The notes beneath the pieces were generated by a model that saw only the letters and a program-made list of their open reading frames with translations, was not told the origin of the DNA and searched no databases. Of a DNA stretch of 64,000 nt, positions 35,569-45,493 are shown one piece after another; positions within the stretch are counted from its first letter, which is position 1; each line of letters starts with the position of its first letter. The stretch comes from Bacteroides faecichinchillae JCM 17102 (lineage in GTDB: Bacteria; Bacteroidota; Bacteroidia; Bacteroidales; Bacteroidaceae). The translations under genes and the position numbers were made by a program. The DNA lies in assembly GCF_000614145.1 (NCBI RefSeq), contig NZ_BAKK01000003.1:1-64000 (forward strand), given 5' to 3'.

Positions 35569-38500
35569 ATGTTATTGAAAATAAGAATAATTCTAAGTTG
35601 CTCTATTATCATTCTGTTCTTTTTCTCGGGTGAAAAAAGTTATGCTTTAAAACAATTGGGATTTAAAGAAATAATAGAAGTTTCCACCACTGATTCGTTA
35701 GTGAGAGGGCGCGTTATTGATATGAATGGTGAGCCGCTAATTGGTGCAAATGTTCGTGAAAAGGGAGGGACAAAAGGGACGGCAACTGATGTGAATGGCA
35801 ATTTTATTTTGTCCGTTCCGGACAGTGCTATTTTGGAAATCTCATTTGTGGGTTACAAGACGATGGAGATAAGTGTAGCAGGTAAAAAGACACTTGAAGT
35901 ATGTCTTGTTGAAAACACATTAATACTCGATAAAGTAATTGTGACCGCTTTGGGACTTGAAAAGAATGAATCTTCTTTGGCTTATGCTGTCCAGAATATA
36001 AACGGGAAAGAATTGAATCGGGTGAAAGAAGTGAATATGATCACTGCTTTAGCCGGAAAAGCAGCCGGAGTACAGATTAATAAGAATTCTTCCGGTATGG
36101 GGGGATCCGCTAAAGTAAGTATTCGCGGAATTCGTTCGGTATCCAGTGACAACCAGCCTCTTTATGTGATAGACGGAGTACCAATGCTAAATGAAAGTTC
36201 GGAGCAGGCTTATTCTGCTATTGGTGGGACGGCAAACGCCGGTAACCGGGATGGAGGTGACGGTATCTCTAATCTTAATCCGGAGGATGTGGAAAGTATC
36301 AGTATCTTAAAAGGAGCTCCTGCAGCTGCTTTATATGGTAGTCAGGCAGCTAACGGAGTCATTCTTGTCACAACGAAGAAAGGGAACTCGGTGGGGCAAA
36401 GGAATATTAATTTTTCTACCGGGTTAACTTTTGAAAAATCTTTTACACTTCCTGAAATGCAAAACCGGTATGGGGTAAGCGATGTCGTGGATAGTTGGGG
36501 AATTCGCTCCAATCTAACAGCTTCTGACAACCTGAATGATTTTTTTCGTACGGGGGTGACATCTATCTCTTCTTTGTCTGTTAATTATGGAAATGAGAAA
36601 CTTCAGACTTATTTTTCTTATGCCAATACGACTGGAAGAGGTATTATTGATAAGAATCAACTAGTGAGACATAATATCAATCTTCGAGAGACTGCTGTCA
36701 TGTTTAATAAACGTCTGAAACTAGATGGTAATGTGAATGTTATGAGACAGATTGTCAAGAATAAGCCTGTTTCAGGAGGTTTTTATATGAATCCGTTAGT
36801 AGGGTTATATCGTTTTCCGAGGGGAGAAGATTTATCTTATTATAAAGATCATTTTGAAGCATACGATGAAGATAGAAAACTGAATACACAAAACTGGCAT
36901 ACTTTTACCGAGGATTTTGAACAGAATCCTTATTGGGTGGTAAACCGTATTCAGAGTAAGGATACACGTATGCGAAGTATTGTTTCTATTTCAGCAAGTT
37001 TGAAAGTGAATGACTGGATAACTATTCAGGCTCGGGGTAATGTGGATTATCTTTCCGATAAGTTGCGGCAGAAGTTTTATGCTTCTACGGCTCCCGCATT
37101 GTGTGGAGCGAATGGGCGATATATTGAAATGGATTATCAGGAGACATTGGTTTATGGTGATGTCATGATGATGGGAAAGAAGAAATGGGATGATTTTACA
37201 TTAGATATGGCTATTGGTGGAAGTATCAATGATAAAAATGTGAATTCTATTCGTTATGATTCTAAAAACGCCTCTTTAAAGTATGCCAATGTGTTTAATC
37301 TTGCAAATATTATCATGAACGGATCATCCAGTATTGATCAGAAAATAGATGCTCGTCGACAACTGCAATCTGTGTTCGGTACGGCTCAATTGGGATATCG
37401 GGAGGGAATATATCTTGATCTGACTGCTCGTAATGACTGGTCGTCTACTCTTGCCTATACCAGACATGAGAAAACAGGTTTCTTTTATCCGTCTGTAGGA
37501 ATCTCTTTTTTAATTGGCAAATGGATTAAATTGCCTGAATGGATCTCTTTAGCCAAGATACGTGGGACATATAGTAAAGTGGGAAATGATATTCCTCTAT
37601 TTATAACCAATTCTGTTTCGCATATTACTGCAGGGGGTGAAATGCAAGCCAATGACGCTGCTCCTTTTGAAGAGATGGAACCGGAAATGACCCGATCAAC
37701 GGAAATTGGTATGGAATGGAAATTCTTACAGCAACGTTTGGGGTTCAATTTTACATATTATCGTACGAATACTCATAATCAATTTTTCAAGCTTCCTGCT
37801 CTGGCTGGAGATAAATATGCCTATCGATATGTCAATGCCGGAGATATTCAGAATCGGGGATGGGAAATGACGGTGGATGTTACTCCGATATTAACGTCCG
37901 ATTTTACTTGGAAGACTTCTCTGAATTTTTCTTCTAATAAGAATAAGATTCTTGAACTGCATGAACAATTGAAAGAGTTTGCCTATGGACCTACCAGTTT
38001 TTCATCCAGTTATGCGATGAAGCTTGTGAAAGGCGGTTCTATTGGTGATATTTATGGTAAGGCATTTGTACGTGATAACGAAGGGAATATTTTGTACGAA
38101 ACGGAGGGGGATTATAAAGGACTCCCTCAAGTAAAAGGAGATGGCAATACGGTGAAAGTAGGAAATGCTAATCCTGTCTTTATGGTGGGGTGGAATCATA
38201 CCTTTTCTTATAAAGGGTTTAGTCTCTATTGCTTATTGGACTGGCGCTATGGGGGCGAGGTTCTTTCACAAACTCAGGCTGAAATGGATCTTTATGGTGT
38301 TTCGGAAGTAACTGCTCAGGCACGTGACAGAGGATATATAATGTTGGAAGGAAACCGTATAGACAATGTAAAGGGTTTCTATAAGAATGTAGTAGGGGGG
38401 CGTGCCGGAGTGACAGAATATTATATGTATGATGCAACCAATCTTCGTTTGCGGGAAGTCTCATTGAGTTATGATTTTCCAAAGAAATGGATACAGAGAA

Positions 38501-38679
38501 CGAATGTTATGAAAAGTCTGCAACTTTCTTTTGTTGCACGTAATCTTTGTTTTCTGTATAAGAAAGCCCCGTTTGATCCCGATCTGGTGTTATCTACAGG
38601 TAATGACAATCAAGGTATTGAAGTTTTTGGTATGCCTACTACACGTAGTTTGGGCTTTACTGTGAAATGTGAGTTTTAA
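35569..38679 (+). CDS. SusC-like TonB-dependent outer-membrane transporter
   Basis: Energised importer of an oligomeric nutrient, 1036 residues. Signal peptide at about residues 1-26, CarboxypepD_reg domain (VRGRVIDMNGEPLIGANV) near 46-120, then the TonB box region and plug (VIVTALGLEKNESSLAYAVQ, SIRGIRSVSSDNQPLYVIDG, NGVILVTTKKG), and a beta-barrel to the C-terminal aromatic end SLGFTVKCEF. There is no N-terminal STN domain, so direct anti-sigma control through this protein is not expected. SusD follows after 14 bases. No glycoside hydrolase, protease or regulator is encoded next to the pair. Confidence 0.95.
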   Translation: MLLKIRIILSCSIIILFFFSGEKSYALKQLGFKEIIEVSTTDSLVRGRVIDMNGEPLIGANVREKGGTKGTATDVNGNFILSVPDSAILEISFVGYKTMEISVAGKKTLEVCLVENTLILDKVIVTALGLEKNESSLAYAVQNINGKELNRVKEVNMITALAGKAAGVQINKNSSGMGGSAKVSIRGIRSVSSDNQPLYVIDGVPMLNESSEQAYSAIGGTANAGNRDGGDGISNLNPEDVESISILKGAPAAALYGSQAANGVILVTTKKGNSVGQRNINFSTGLTFEKSFTLPEMQNRYGVSDVVDSWGIRSNLTASDNLNDFFRTGVTSISSLSVNYGNEKLQTYFSYANTTGRGIIDKNQLVRHNINLRETAVMFNKRLKLDGNVNVMRQIVKNKPVSGGFYMNPLVGLYRFPRGEDLSYYKDHFEAYDEDRKLNTQNWHTFTEDFEQNPYWVVNRIQSKDTRMRSIVSISASLKVNDWITIQARGNVDYLSDKLRQKFYASTAPALCGANGRYIEMDYQETLVYGDVMMMGKKKWDDFTLDMAIGGSINDKNVNSIRYDSKNASLKYANVFNLANIIMNGSSSIDQKIDARRQLQSVFGTAQLGYREGIYLDLTARNDWSSTLAYTRHEKTGFFYPSVGISFLIGKWIKLPEWISLAKIRGTYSKVGNDIPLFITNSVSHITAGGEMQANDAAPFEEMEPEMTRSTEIGMEWKFLQQRLGFNFTYYRTNTHNQFFKLPALAGDKYAYRYVNAGDIQNRGWEMTVDVTPILTSDFTWKTSLNFSSNKNKILELHEQLKEFAYGPTSFSSSYAMKLVKGGSIGDIYGKAFVRDNEGNILYETEGDYKGLPQVKGDGNTVKVGNANPVFMVGWNHTFSYKGFSLYCLLDWRYGGEVLSQTQAEMDLYGVSEVTAQARDRGYIMLEGNRIDNVKGFYKNVVGGRAGVTEYYMYDATNLRLREVSLSYDFPKKWIQRTNVMKSLQLSFVARNLCFLYKKAPFDPDLVLSTGNDNQGIEVFGMPTTRSLGFTVKCEF

Positions 38680-38693
38680 AGGTAGGAGGGGAG

Positions 38694-40289
38694 ATGATGA
38701 AGAAGTACATATACATATGCTTGTTGGGTGTTCTGTTACTGTCTATTGCATGTACCGGAAAGTTTCGTGATTTCAATACAGACTTGTCCGGTATTACCGA
38801 TGAAGATTTGATTATTGATGACAATGGTTATGGGATTCGATTGGGAATTATTCAACAAGGCATTTATTTTAATTATGATTACGGGAAAGGGAAAAACTGG
38901 CCTTTCCAACTGATACAAAATTTGAATGCAGATATGTTTTGTGGGTATATGCATGATAGTAAACCTTTAAACGGAGGTACTCATAATTCTGATTATAATC
39001 TGCAGGATGGTTGGAATAGTGCCATGTGGACAATTATATATTCTTATATTTTCCCACAGATATTTCAGTCGGAAAATGCAACTCGCCATGAACAACCGGC
39101 TTTGTTCGGTATAACAAAAATACTAAAGGTAGAGGTGATGCATCGTATGACAGACTATTATGGTCCTGTTATTTATAAACATTTTGCTGATGCAAAAAGT
39201 CATTATCAACCTGATACTCAGAAGGATGTTTATTATGAGTTTTTTTATGAGCTGGATTCAGCTGTGGTTGCTCTTACTGATTATATAGAGGAGAAACCCG
39301 AATCTAACGGATTTGCTCGTTTTGATATTTTGCTGGATGGTAAATATTCCACATGGGTCAAGTTCGCCAACTCTTTACGGATGCGTTTGTCCATGCGCCT
39401 TTCTGCCGTTGATCCGGATAAAGCCCGTCAGGAATTTCTCAAAGGATTGAAGAATGAATATGGTGTTTTTGAAGCTGAAACAGAAGGAGTTGCAGTCTTA
39501 ACAAAATCCGGTTATACTAATCCGTTGGGCGAATTAAATCGTGTCTGGAATGAGACCTATATGAGTGCTGCTATGGAATCTATTTTGAAAGGTTTTGAAG
39601 ATCCACGACTAAAAGTGTATTTTGAATCTTGTACGGATGAAAAGTATAAGGGAGAATATCGTGGGATCCGTCAGGGAACATGTTTTGCCCACAATCATTA
39701 TGCTGGACTCTCTAAATTAACTTGTAATCAAAATACGGATGCGCCTCTGATGACGCCTGCAGAAATTTGGTTCTTGCGTGCCGAAGCTGCTTTGCGTGGA
39801 TGGACAGATGAGGATGAAGAAACCTGCTATCGAAATGGAGTAACTACCTCTTTTCACCAATGCGGTATATATCAAGTTGAGGATTATTTGAATAGTGAAC
39901 GGACAGCTATTGATTTTGTGGATACTTTTGAGAGTGCCAATAATATAGAAGCTCGTTGTAAAGTTTCGCCGAAGTGGAACTCAAAAGACGATAAAGAGAT
40001 AAAGCTAGAAAGAATCATCACTCAAAAATGGATTGCTATGTTTCCTGAAGGTTGTGAAGCGTGGGCAGAGCAACGGCGGACAGGATATCCCCGTTTGTTT
40101 CCTGTACGTTTTAATCATAGCAAAAATGGAAGTATCGATACGGAGATAATGATACGTCGTCTTTGCTTTCCCGGTACGCTGCAAACGGAAGATCTTGAAC
40201 AGTATCTCGCTCTTGTGAAAGCTTTGGGGAACGATGACAATGGAGGTACAAGACTTTGGTGGGATACAGGAAATAATAACCTGAAATAA
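38694..40289 (+). CDS. SusD/RagB-like surface lipoprotein
   Basis: Surface lid and substrate-binding lipoprotein that pairs with the SusC homologue. The 531-residue protein starts with a lipoprotein signal (lipobox LSIAC, Cys near residue 20) and belongs to the SusD-like-2 group, with PAEIWFLRAEAALRGWTDED near residue 360 and EGCEAWAEQRRTGYPRLFPV near the C-terminus. It has a strong ribosome-binding site (AGGAGGGGAG) and two adjacent ATG codons. The downstream region shows only a decayed permease. Confidence 0.93.
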   Translation: MMKKYIYICLLGVLLLSIACTGKFRDFNTDLSGITDEDLIIDDNGYGIRLGIIQQGIYFNYDYGKGKNWPFQLIQNLNADMFCGYMHDSKPLNGGTHNSDYNLQDGWNSAMWTIIYSYIFPQIFQSENATRHEQPALFGITKILKVEVMHRMTDYYGPVIYKHFADAKSHYQPDTQKDVYYEFFYELDSAVVALTDYIEEKPESNGFARFDILLDGKYSTWVKFANSLRMRLSMRLSAVDPDKARQEFLKGLKNEYGVFEAETEGVAVLTKSGYTNPLGELNRVWNETYMSAAMESILKGFEDPRLKVYFESCTDEKYKGEYRGIRQGTCFAHNHYAGLSKLTCNQNTDAPLMTPAEIWFLRAEAALRGWTDEDEETCYRNGVTTSFHQCGIYQVEDYLNSERTAIDFVDTFESANNIEARCKVSPKWNSKDDKEIKLERIITQKWIAMFPEGCEAWAEQRRTGYPRLFPVRFNHSKNGSIDTEIMIRRLCFPGTLQTEDLEQYLALVKALGNDDNGGTRLWWDTGNNNLK

Positions 40290-40309
40290 GAATCAGTGAT
40301 AGGAATGTG

Positions 40310-40642
40310 TATATGTGAGGCGGTTAAACTATTTCTGCTCTTTTTCTGTGTATGCTCCAGGTGTAATGGTAGACGGATTCAATTCATTTCTTGCTGATGT
40401 TTGGTATGGTAGCTGCTGTCAGTATCCGTATTATCGCATCTCAGGAAATAGGACGAAAGGAAACATTGGTATTGGCAGTAAGTCTGCCTTTAGGGCTAGG
40501 AGTAGAATTAATGCAGGACGTATTAAAACAAGCTCCGGAAGCAATTCGAAGTATTTTCTCTTCTGGAATTACTACCGGAGGTTTGACTGCGATTATTGGG
40601 AATATAGTAATACGGGTGAAAGAAGAAAGTAAGAAGGATTAA
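40310..40642 (+). pseudogene. C-terminal remnant of an NCS2 nucleobase permease
   Basis: Reading from 40391 gives FGMVAAVSIRIIASQEIGRK, VLAVSLPLGLGVELM and ITTGGLTAIIGNIVI, characteristic of the last helices of xanthine/uracil permeases of the NCS2 family. Just upstream, another frame (YAPGVMVDGFNSFL) resembles the preceding helix, so at least one frameshift is present and about 80 percent of the gene is gone. It lies right after susD and ends 4 bases inside the convergent kamA-like gene. Confidence 0.72.
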
Positions 40643-42810
40643 ATGATCAGGTTACTCATTCTTTCTGTTGTATGGAAGGGGAAGTCGGGATACTCGTATA
40701 AACTGAAACGAGGTTCGGTTTCCCCTTTCGTATAGCTCCAGATAGAGGCATACTCTTCCGGATCTTCTCCCATTTTCCCTAATTGACGCAGATAGGCAGC
40801 CAATGATTTATTCTCTACAATATAGATTTCACCCATTTTTCCGATAATCGGGCTGTGACGACGTGTTCCGTCATGCTCAAAGCGAAGAATACGTTTTCCA
40901 TCCTCAGTCAGTCCTACCAACTGGAATGTCATGCTTTTACCGATGGCTGGTAAATTTAAGACACTGCGGTCAGTGGCCAGAAAAGGTAGATGATGTTTTT
41001 TCATAAAGCGCCTGACCAAAGTAGCGGTACCTTCTTTGGACTCTTTTTTTATAGTTGCTTGAGACTTCTCATTACCATTCTTGATATCTTTATTTGTTTC
41101 CGTTTTAATTTCCAGCAGTTTGTATAGCTCTTTTGCTTGTTCTGGAGTCATTCGTCCGTATATTTTCTCTTCCATTTGTTCCTGCATCGAACGGCTATTG
41201 GGTGTAAATACCGCATAGTTCTCATTGAATCCCTTCACAGAGAAAGTATAATAACATACTACACCTAATGAGTTGAGTACTTGGCGAAGTCGTGTCGTAT
41301 GTCCTCGACGGGAAGCGGCGACCGTATACACCAACTGATTGGTAATAATCCATCCGCCAGAAATAATTTTTCGGATAGCTTCTTTTGCTTCAGGAGTAAC
41401 TTCCAAAGGAGTCTGGAAGTGAGTCTGAATGATAAATTGTTTGACTCCGATAGCCGAAGCTTTTTCTTTAAATTCCCGTAAGATATCAATTAATTCATCA
41501 TTAATACGCATCGGCAAATAGGCTAGTAGGCGGGAGCCTAACCGTACTCGTTGTAACTCTGCATATTTCTCTCCGTCCGGACGTTCTTGGTTTGCTTTCT
41601 GTTTGCGTACCGCCATGCGGTAGACAGCCTCCAAAATATTACGTAGTGTCTTGTTTTGACTCATCAGCGCATCACCTCCGGTGATAAGAATATCCCTCAA
41701 TTGAGTGTCTTCTTCAAAATAAGTCATCAACCGGCGCAATTTATGTTCCCAACTTTCCTTCGGTTTTAAACTTTCAAATTCAAAATTCAACCGTTCACTT
41801 TGGAAGTCGTACATACGTTGGCAAGAAGCACAAAGTCCTCCGCAAGCACGCCCCATGGTATCCGGGATTAAAATTGCTACTTCCGGATAACGGCGGTGAA
41901 TGTTATGTCCGGGGATCATCCATCCGGCGGCATTCGGTTTCCCAGCTTCTATGATATCTTCCTTTTCCCAGGCATGGATATTTCCATAGGTCTCCACCAA
42001 CCGCGGTGAATAAATGATGTAACTTCGGATTGCTTCATCATTGTAGCCTTCTCCACTTACATTAAGCAATGAAAGGTAATAAGGGGTTGCAAAGAATGGC
42101 ATTCCTTTTTTCCGGGCTTTATAAAGTAAATACATCGTTTCCGGGGAAAGTGAATTTCCTAAAAAACGATTTAACTCAATCGGACTTTTTATTGCCATTG
42201 CCAAATGAAAACGGAAATCATTCCACCACTCACTAACCAATTGGTATTTCTCCTCGTAATTCATTCCTTCTTCAAAATGAAACCGTACCGAAGGTTTAGA
42301 TTTTCGGTTCTCTATCTTCTGGATTAGCAAATGTAACATCCGCTCTTTATTTTCAGCACGTATCTCCTGTACTTCTTCATCCAGTCCTGTAGCCCAGCGA
42401 TCGCTGCGGTTTTTGATACGTTGAGGTGATGGTATGGAAACCTCTTCTCCTTTCAGCCTCTTGAAAAGCTGAAAGATTTCTATAAACAAATCCGTCGGCA
42501 TTTCTACATTCTCCAACATCCCTGTCAGAAACTGATAAAGTAACCGAATTGTCTGTACTGGCATATCCTGTCCCATAGACAGTTCATGGACATTTAATCC
42601 ATCATAATGTAGTAAGAGTCGAATTTGCTCTCTTGCCTCTTTCGCTATTTCTCCATCTATTTTGCAGGTATCCAGATATAGTGATAAATTAGATTTGAAA
42701 TCCTCAATAGTTGAATTTCTTGTTGCTATTTCTATCAACTCCGGTATGTCCTGGCTATAGATCTGTTTTAACTGTGAAAGAGTAAGTGTAAGCATTTTCT
42801 TTTGTTTCAT
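40639..42810 (-). CDS. KamA-family radical SAM protein (lysine 2,3-aminomutase-like)
   Basis: Radical SAM, PLP-dependent aminomutase family, 723 residues. The cluster motif is ACGGLCASC (CxxxCxxC) near residues 321-328, followed by a radical SAM barrel with ILITGGDALM and RLGSRLLAYLPMRI, then HFQTPLEVTPEA. An N-terminal extension of about 190 residues (helical, charged) and a C-terminal segment make it much larger than clostridial lysine 2,3-aminomutase (about 416 residues). Whether it acts on lysine is not shown by sequence. No lysine-fermentation genes are adjacent, so a different substrate is possible. Confidence 0.85.
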   Translation of the reverse strand: MKQKKMLTLTLSQLKQIYSQDIPELIEIATRNSTIEDFKSNLSLYLDTCKIDGEIAKEAREQIRLLLHYDGLNVHELSMGQDMPVQTIRLLYQFLTGMLENVEMPTDLFIEIFQLFKRLKGEEVSIPSPQRIKNRSDRWATGLDEEVQEIRAENKERMLHLLIQKIENRKSKPSVRFHFEEGMNYEEKYQLVSEWWNDFRFHLAMAIKSPIELNRFLGNSLSPETMYLLYKARKKGMPFFATPYYLSLLNVSGEGYNDEAIRSYIIYSPRLVETYGNIHAWEKEDIIEAGKPNAAGWMIPGHNIHRRYPEVAILIPDTMGRACGGLCASCQRMYDFQSERLNFEFESLKPKESWEHKLRRLMTYFEEDTQLRDILITGGDALMSQNKTLRNILEAVYRMAVRKQKANQERPDGEKYAELQRVRLGSRLLAYLPMRINDELIDILREFKEKASAIGVKQFIIQTHFQTPLEVTPEAKEAIRKIISGGWIITNQLVYTVAASRRGHTTRLRQVLNSLGVVCYYTFSVKGFNENYAVFTPNSRSMQEQMEEKIYGRMTPEQAKELYKLLEIKTETNKDIKNGNEKSQATIKKESKEGTATLVRRFMKKHHLPFLATDRSVLNLPAIGKSMTFQLVGLTEDGKRILRFEHDGTRRHSPIIGKMGEIYIVENKSLAAYLRQLGKMGEDPEEYASIWSYTKGETEPRFSLYEYPDFPFHTTERMSNLII

Positions 42811-42923
42811 AAGCGATTCTTCTTTTATTGGTTAATTAATAAGTCTGAAATTGATGTAGTATATGCCACTACTACTGCATTATTCTGTCGGTGACAAAAT
42901 AGTTGTCTTTGCCACTTGGACAA

Positions 42924-42992
42924 CTGCAAGAAGGAAGAATCTCTTCTTTCTGCGTGCAGAAGAGTGGATTCTTTGACAGGTTCAGAGTGACA
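42924..42992. repeat. Palindromic intergenic repeat (dispersed-element-like)
   Basis: Contains an imperfect inverted repeat: AAGAATCTCTTCT against AGAAGAGTGGATTCTT, then TTGACAGGTTCAGAGTGACA. On the - strand it translates to a CHSEPVKES-type peptide. From memory, this is a frequent artefact of a dispersed intergenic repeat found in many genomes. Only one copy is present here. Confidence 0.45.
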
Positions 42993-43082
42993 GATACTTC
43001 TACGCGTCATTATCGATTGGTCCACTTTCGCAAGTGTGTCGATGCCCCCGTTCCTATATCGTTTACGGTCTGTTTGCAGACT

Positions 43083-43167
43083 ATTAATAACTGGGATGTA
43101 GAGCATTAATAGTTGGAATGTAGGTTATTAATAGTTGAGAAGTTGACTATTAATATTCAACAAACAG
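43083..43167. repeat. Four tandem 22-base imperfect repeats
   Basis: ATTAAT occurs at 43083, 43105, 43127 and 43149, exactly 22 bases apart. Units 1-3 share ATTAATA followed by a G/T-rich TTG-like part, and the best unit reads ATTAATAGTTGGAATGTAGG. The fourth unit is degenerate. The array is 270 bases upstream of the kamA-like gene start. Confidence 0.75.
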
Positions 43168-43235
43168 ATAAATAATGTCCTTCTGAAGCTTGGCGGGATA
43201 CTTGCGGAAGTAAAATACTCTATAAAGATAACAAA

Positions 43236-43264
43236 AAAAGCGGAGTTTATCTAACTTCGCTTTT
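43236..43264 (-). terminator. Terminator of the 43318 gene
   Basis: AAAAGCGGAGTT pairs with AACTTCGCTTTT (one G-T pair) around a 5-base loop, flanked by A and T runs. It is 54 bases beyond the stop of the - strand gene. Confidence 0.75.
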
Positions 43265-43317
43265 CCTACCATATTATTCTTTACGATTATTTTTTTCTTT
43301 CTAACATTTCGAACGAT

Positions 43318-43950
43318 TTATTTTTTCGTCTCTGTGTCGTCATCTTTCCGCTTAGGCTCTTTTTTAGCGAGCATTACAATATTGTACACATATTCTGTCA
43401 TCCAATCTTCCGAATATCCCAGACGTTCTTTGTATTGACGGACAGCGGTGGCAGTCTTGTGCACGTCATCAGCTTTCCATACTAATTTAGTACATACATC
43501 GTGTACTGTTTTTTGGGTCATTCCGTAAAGAGCTTTCTTAAAAATAGAAGGCATACGGAATTTCCATTGCATCAGGTTGCCCATTAACATCATCAGGTCG
43601 TTGGAGAATCCCTGATACATAAATAAGTAAGACTGGATATCGTTCTGAGTGCGACAGTTTCGTTTAACAGATGCATCAATCTCTTTAAAAAAACCTTCGC
43701 TCAGACCATAATCCTGCATCAACATTTTGCGTGAAGTAGTTTTTTCGGCAAGTCCCAGTTTACCGTTTTGTGTCGGCACTTTAAAAAGACGTTTGAAGTT
43801 AGCTACATCAGGTAAAAAACGAATGTTTGTGATACCTAGGTTCGTAGCAATTACTGATTGGAAATAAACCCGGGTCAGTGATATAAAATCTTCTACATTG
43901 CCGACTTTTGTTTCATCGGATTTTTTCTTGAATAAACCAAATAAGCCCAT
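43318..43950 (-). CDS. Conserved hypothetical protein
   Basis: 210-residue soluble protein I do not recognise. It starts with a Phe/Lys-rich MGLFGLFKKKSDE and ends with a Lys/Asp-rich tail. The middle is mainly alpha-helical (predicted by eye from periodicity), with no Cys pairs, nucleotide-binding loop or membrane helix. A TACCTTTG element is 88 bases upstream and a terminator follows, so it is probably monocistronic. Confidence 0.75.
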   Translation of the reverse strand: MGLFGLFKKKSDETKVGNVEDFISLTRVYFQSVIATNLGITNIRFLPDVANFKRLFKVPTQNGKLGLAEKTTSRKMLMQDYGLSEGFFKEIDASVKRNCRTQNDIQSYLFMYQGFSNDLMMLMGNLMQWKFRMPSIFKKALYGMTQKTVHDVCTKLVWKADDVHKTATAVRQYKERLGYSEDWMTEYVYNIVMLAKKEPKRKDDDTETKK

Positions 43951-44037
43951 TGTTATGTTTACAAATTACAAGTTACAAATATAAAACAAAGTAGACGAGA
44001 TCAAACTGTATCAGTTTGCCGTTCACTAATTTGGGTG

Positions 44038-44045
44038 CAAAGGTA
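44038..44045 (-). promoter_or_regulatory. Candidate -7 element for the hypothetical gene
   Basis: TACCTTTG on the - strand, 18 bases beyond the symporter stop and 88 bases upstream of the start at 43950. Confidence 0.55.
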
Positions 44046-44062
44046 AGAAAAACAGTTGGGTT

Positions 44063-45450
44063 TCACCAACATTCCAGGTCCTTTTCGATGTCCGGCATTC
44101 TCTCTTTTTTGAAAACAGGGCTTGAAATACCAGCTTTCTTCTGGGCGCGATAGTCAGCGAGCAGACGGATTGCATATTTCCCAAGGAAAAGGATAGCGAT
44201 CAGGTTACAGATTGCCATTAGTGCCATGGTTATATCAGCCAGATTCCAAGCCATGTCTAGAGTGGTAAGTGCTCCGAAAAGTACCATACCGCTGACTAAT
44301 ATCCGGTAAACATAAAGTATCCATTTTCTTTGGGTGATAAAACGAATATTGCTTCTCCGTAATAATAATTCCCTAAGATACTGCTAAATGCAAAAAAGAA
44401 AAGAGCTATGGCAACAAAAATACTTCCCGACGCACCTATTTCATTTGTTAATGCTTGTTGGGTTAGTTGCACACCATTGGCAGAACCATCCAGCGGAGCA
44501 CCACTAAACAAGATAATGAATGCCGTACAGGTACAGATTAATAAGGTATCCGTAAACACAGCCAATGTTTGTATTAATCCTTGTTTTACCGGATGCGAAA
44601 CGTGTGCAGTAGCTGCTGCATTCGGTGCAGAACCCATTCCGGCTTCATTACTGAATAGTCCACGTTTGATACCTTGCATCAATGCAATACCGACTCCTCC
44701 ACCCAAAGTTTGTTCCCAACCGAAAGCATTACTGATGATGAGTGAGATAACTCTCGGCAAATGAGTAATATTGAGCAAAACAATGATGAAAGCCAGTCCT
44801 ATATATCCTAATGCCATAATTGGCACAATAATGCTACTGACACGCGCTATGCGATGAATACCTCCGAAGATAATAATCAATGTCAGCACAGTCAGTATAC
44901 TACCTAATATAAAATGGTCAAATCCGAAAGCGTGTTCTGCTGCAGCACAAATGGTATTGCTCTGTACAGAGTTGAAAGCAAAGCCGAAGGTGATACTGAT
45001 AAGTACGGCAAAAAGCATGCCCATCCAGGGTTGTTTCAATCCTTTTTTCATATAGTAGGCTGGTCCGCCGATGAAGGAGTCTTTTCCGCGTATTTTGTAT
45101 AACTGTGCTAAAGTAGATTCGATAAAAGCACTCGAAGCTCCGAGTAGAGCGATCACCCACATCCAGAATATGGATTCAGGGCCTCCGATAGCAATTGCCG
45201 TAGCTACTCCTGCCAGATTACCTGTTCCTACACGACTGGCGATGGATATGGCGAATGCTTGAAAAGAAGATACATGTTTCTCACCCTGTTTACCTTTTCC
45301 GGCAGATTCACTCAGTAGTACAATCATTTCGCGCAGCATACGGAATTGTACGAATCGAGTACGTATGCTGAACCAAATAGCACAACCAAGTAGCATGATT
45401 ATTAGGATGTAAGTCCAGAGCAAGTCATTGATGTCGTTGATAAAACCCAT
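44063..45450 (-). CDS. Sodium:alanine symporter (AGCS family), frame broken near 44350
   Basis: Inner-membrane Na+-coupled alanine/glycine transporter. The first frame (start 45450) carries the family motifs FQAFAISIASRVGTGNLAGV, GGPGAIFW-like GGPESIFWMWVIALLG, FIGGPAYYMKKG and SNEAGMGSAPNAAATA, then goes out of frame after NYYYGEA. The C-terminal helices continue in the next frame as RFITQRKWILYVYRILVSG, MVLFGALTTLDMAWNLADI. One missing A in the Ala-Asn codons at about 44348-44351 rejoins 462 residues, normal for AlsT/DagA. Confidence 0.92.
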
Positions 45451-45493
45451 AGTTAAGTATTAAGTATCCAGTCGGGAATAGCGATATGGTTAT

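Larger units (their letters stand above)
42811..43317. other. 507-base intergenic region with repeats
   Basis: No gene is supported. It contains a palindromic repeat (42924-42992), a tandem array of 22-base units (43083-43167) and the terminator of the next - strand gene (43236-43264). All are listed separately. Confidence 0.6.

Noticed and set aside
35569..42810. Polysaccharide utilisation locus around the SusC/SusD pair
   Set aside because: No glycoside hydrolase, lyase, hybrid two-component or SusR-like gene is adjacent, so only the transporter pair is called.
42825..43106. 93-codon frame on the - strand reading CHSEPVKES
   Set aside because: Its peptide is the known artefact of an intergenic palindromic repeat, not a protein.
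43083..43167. CRISPR array
   Set aside because: The 22-base units follow each other without spacers, and no cas gene is in the window.
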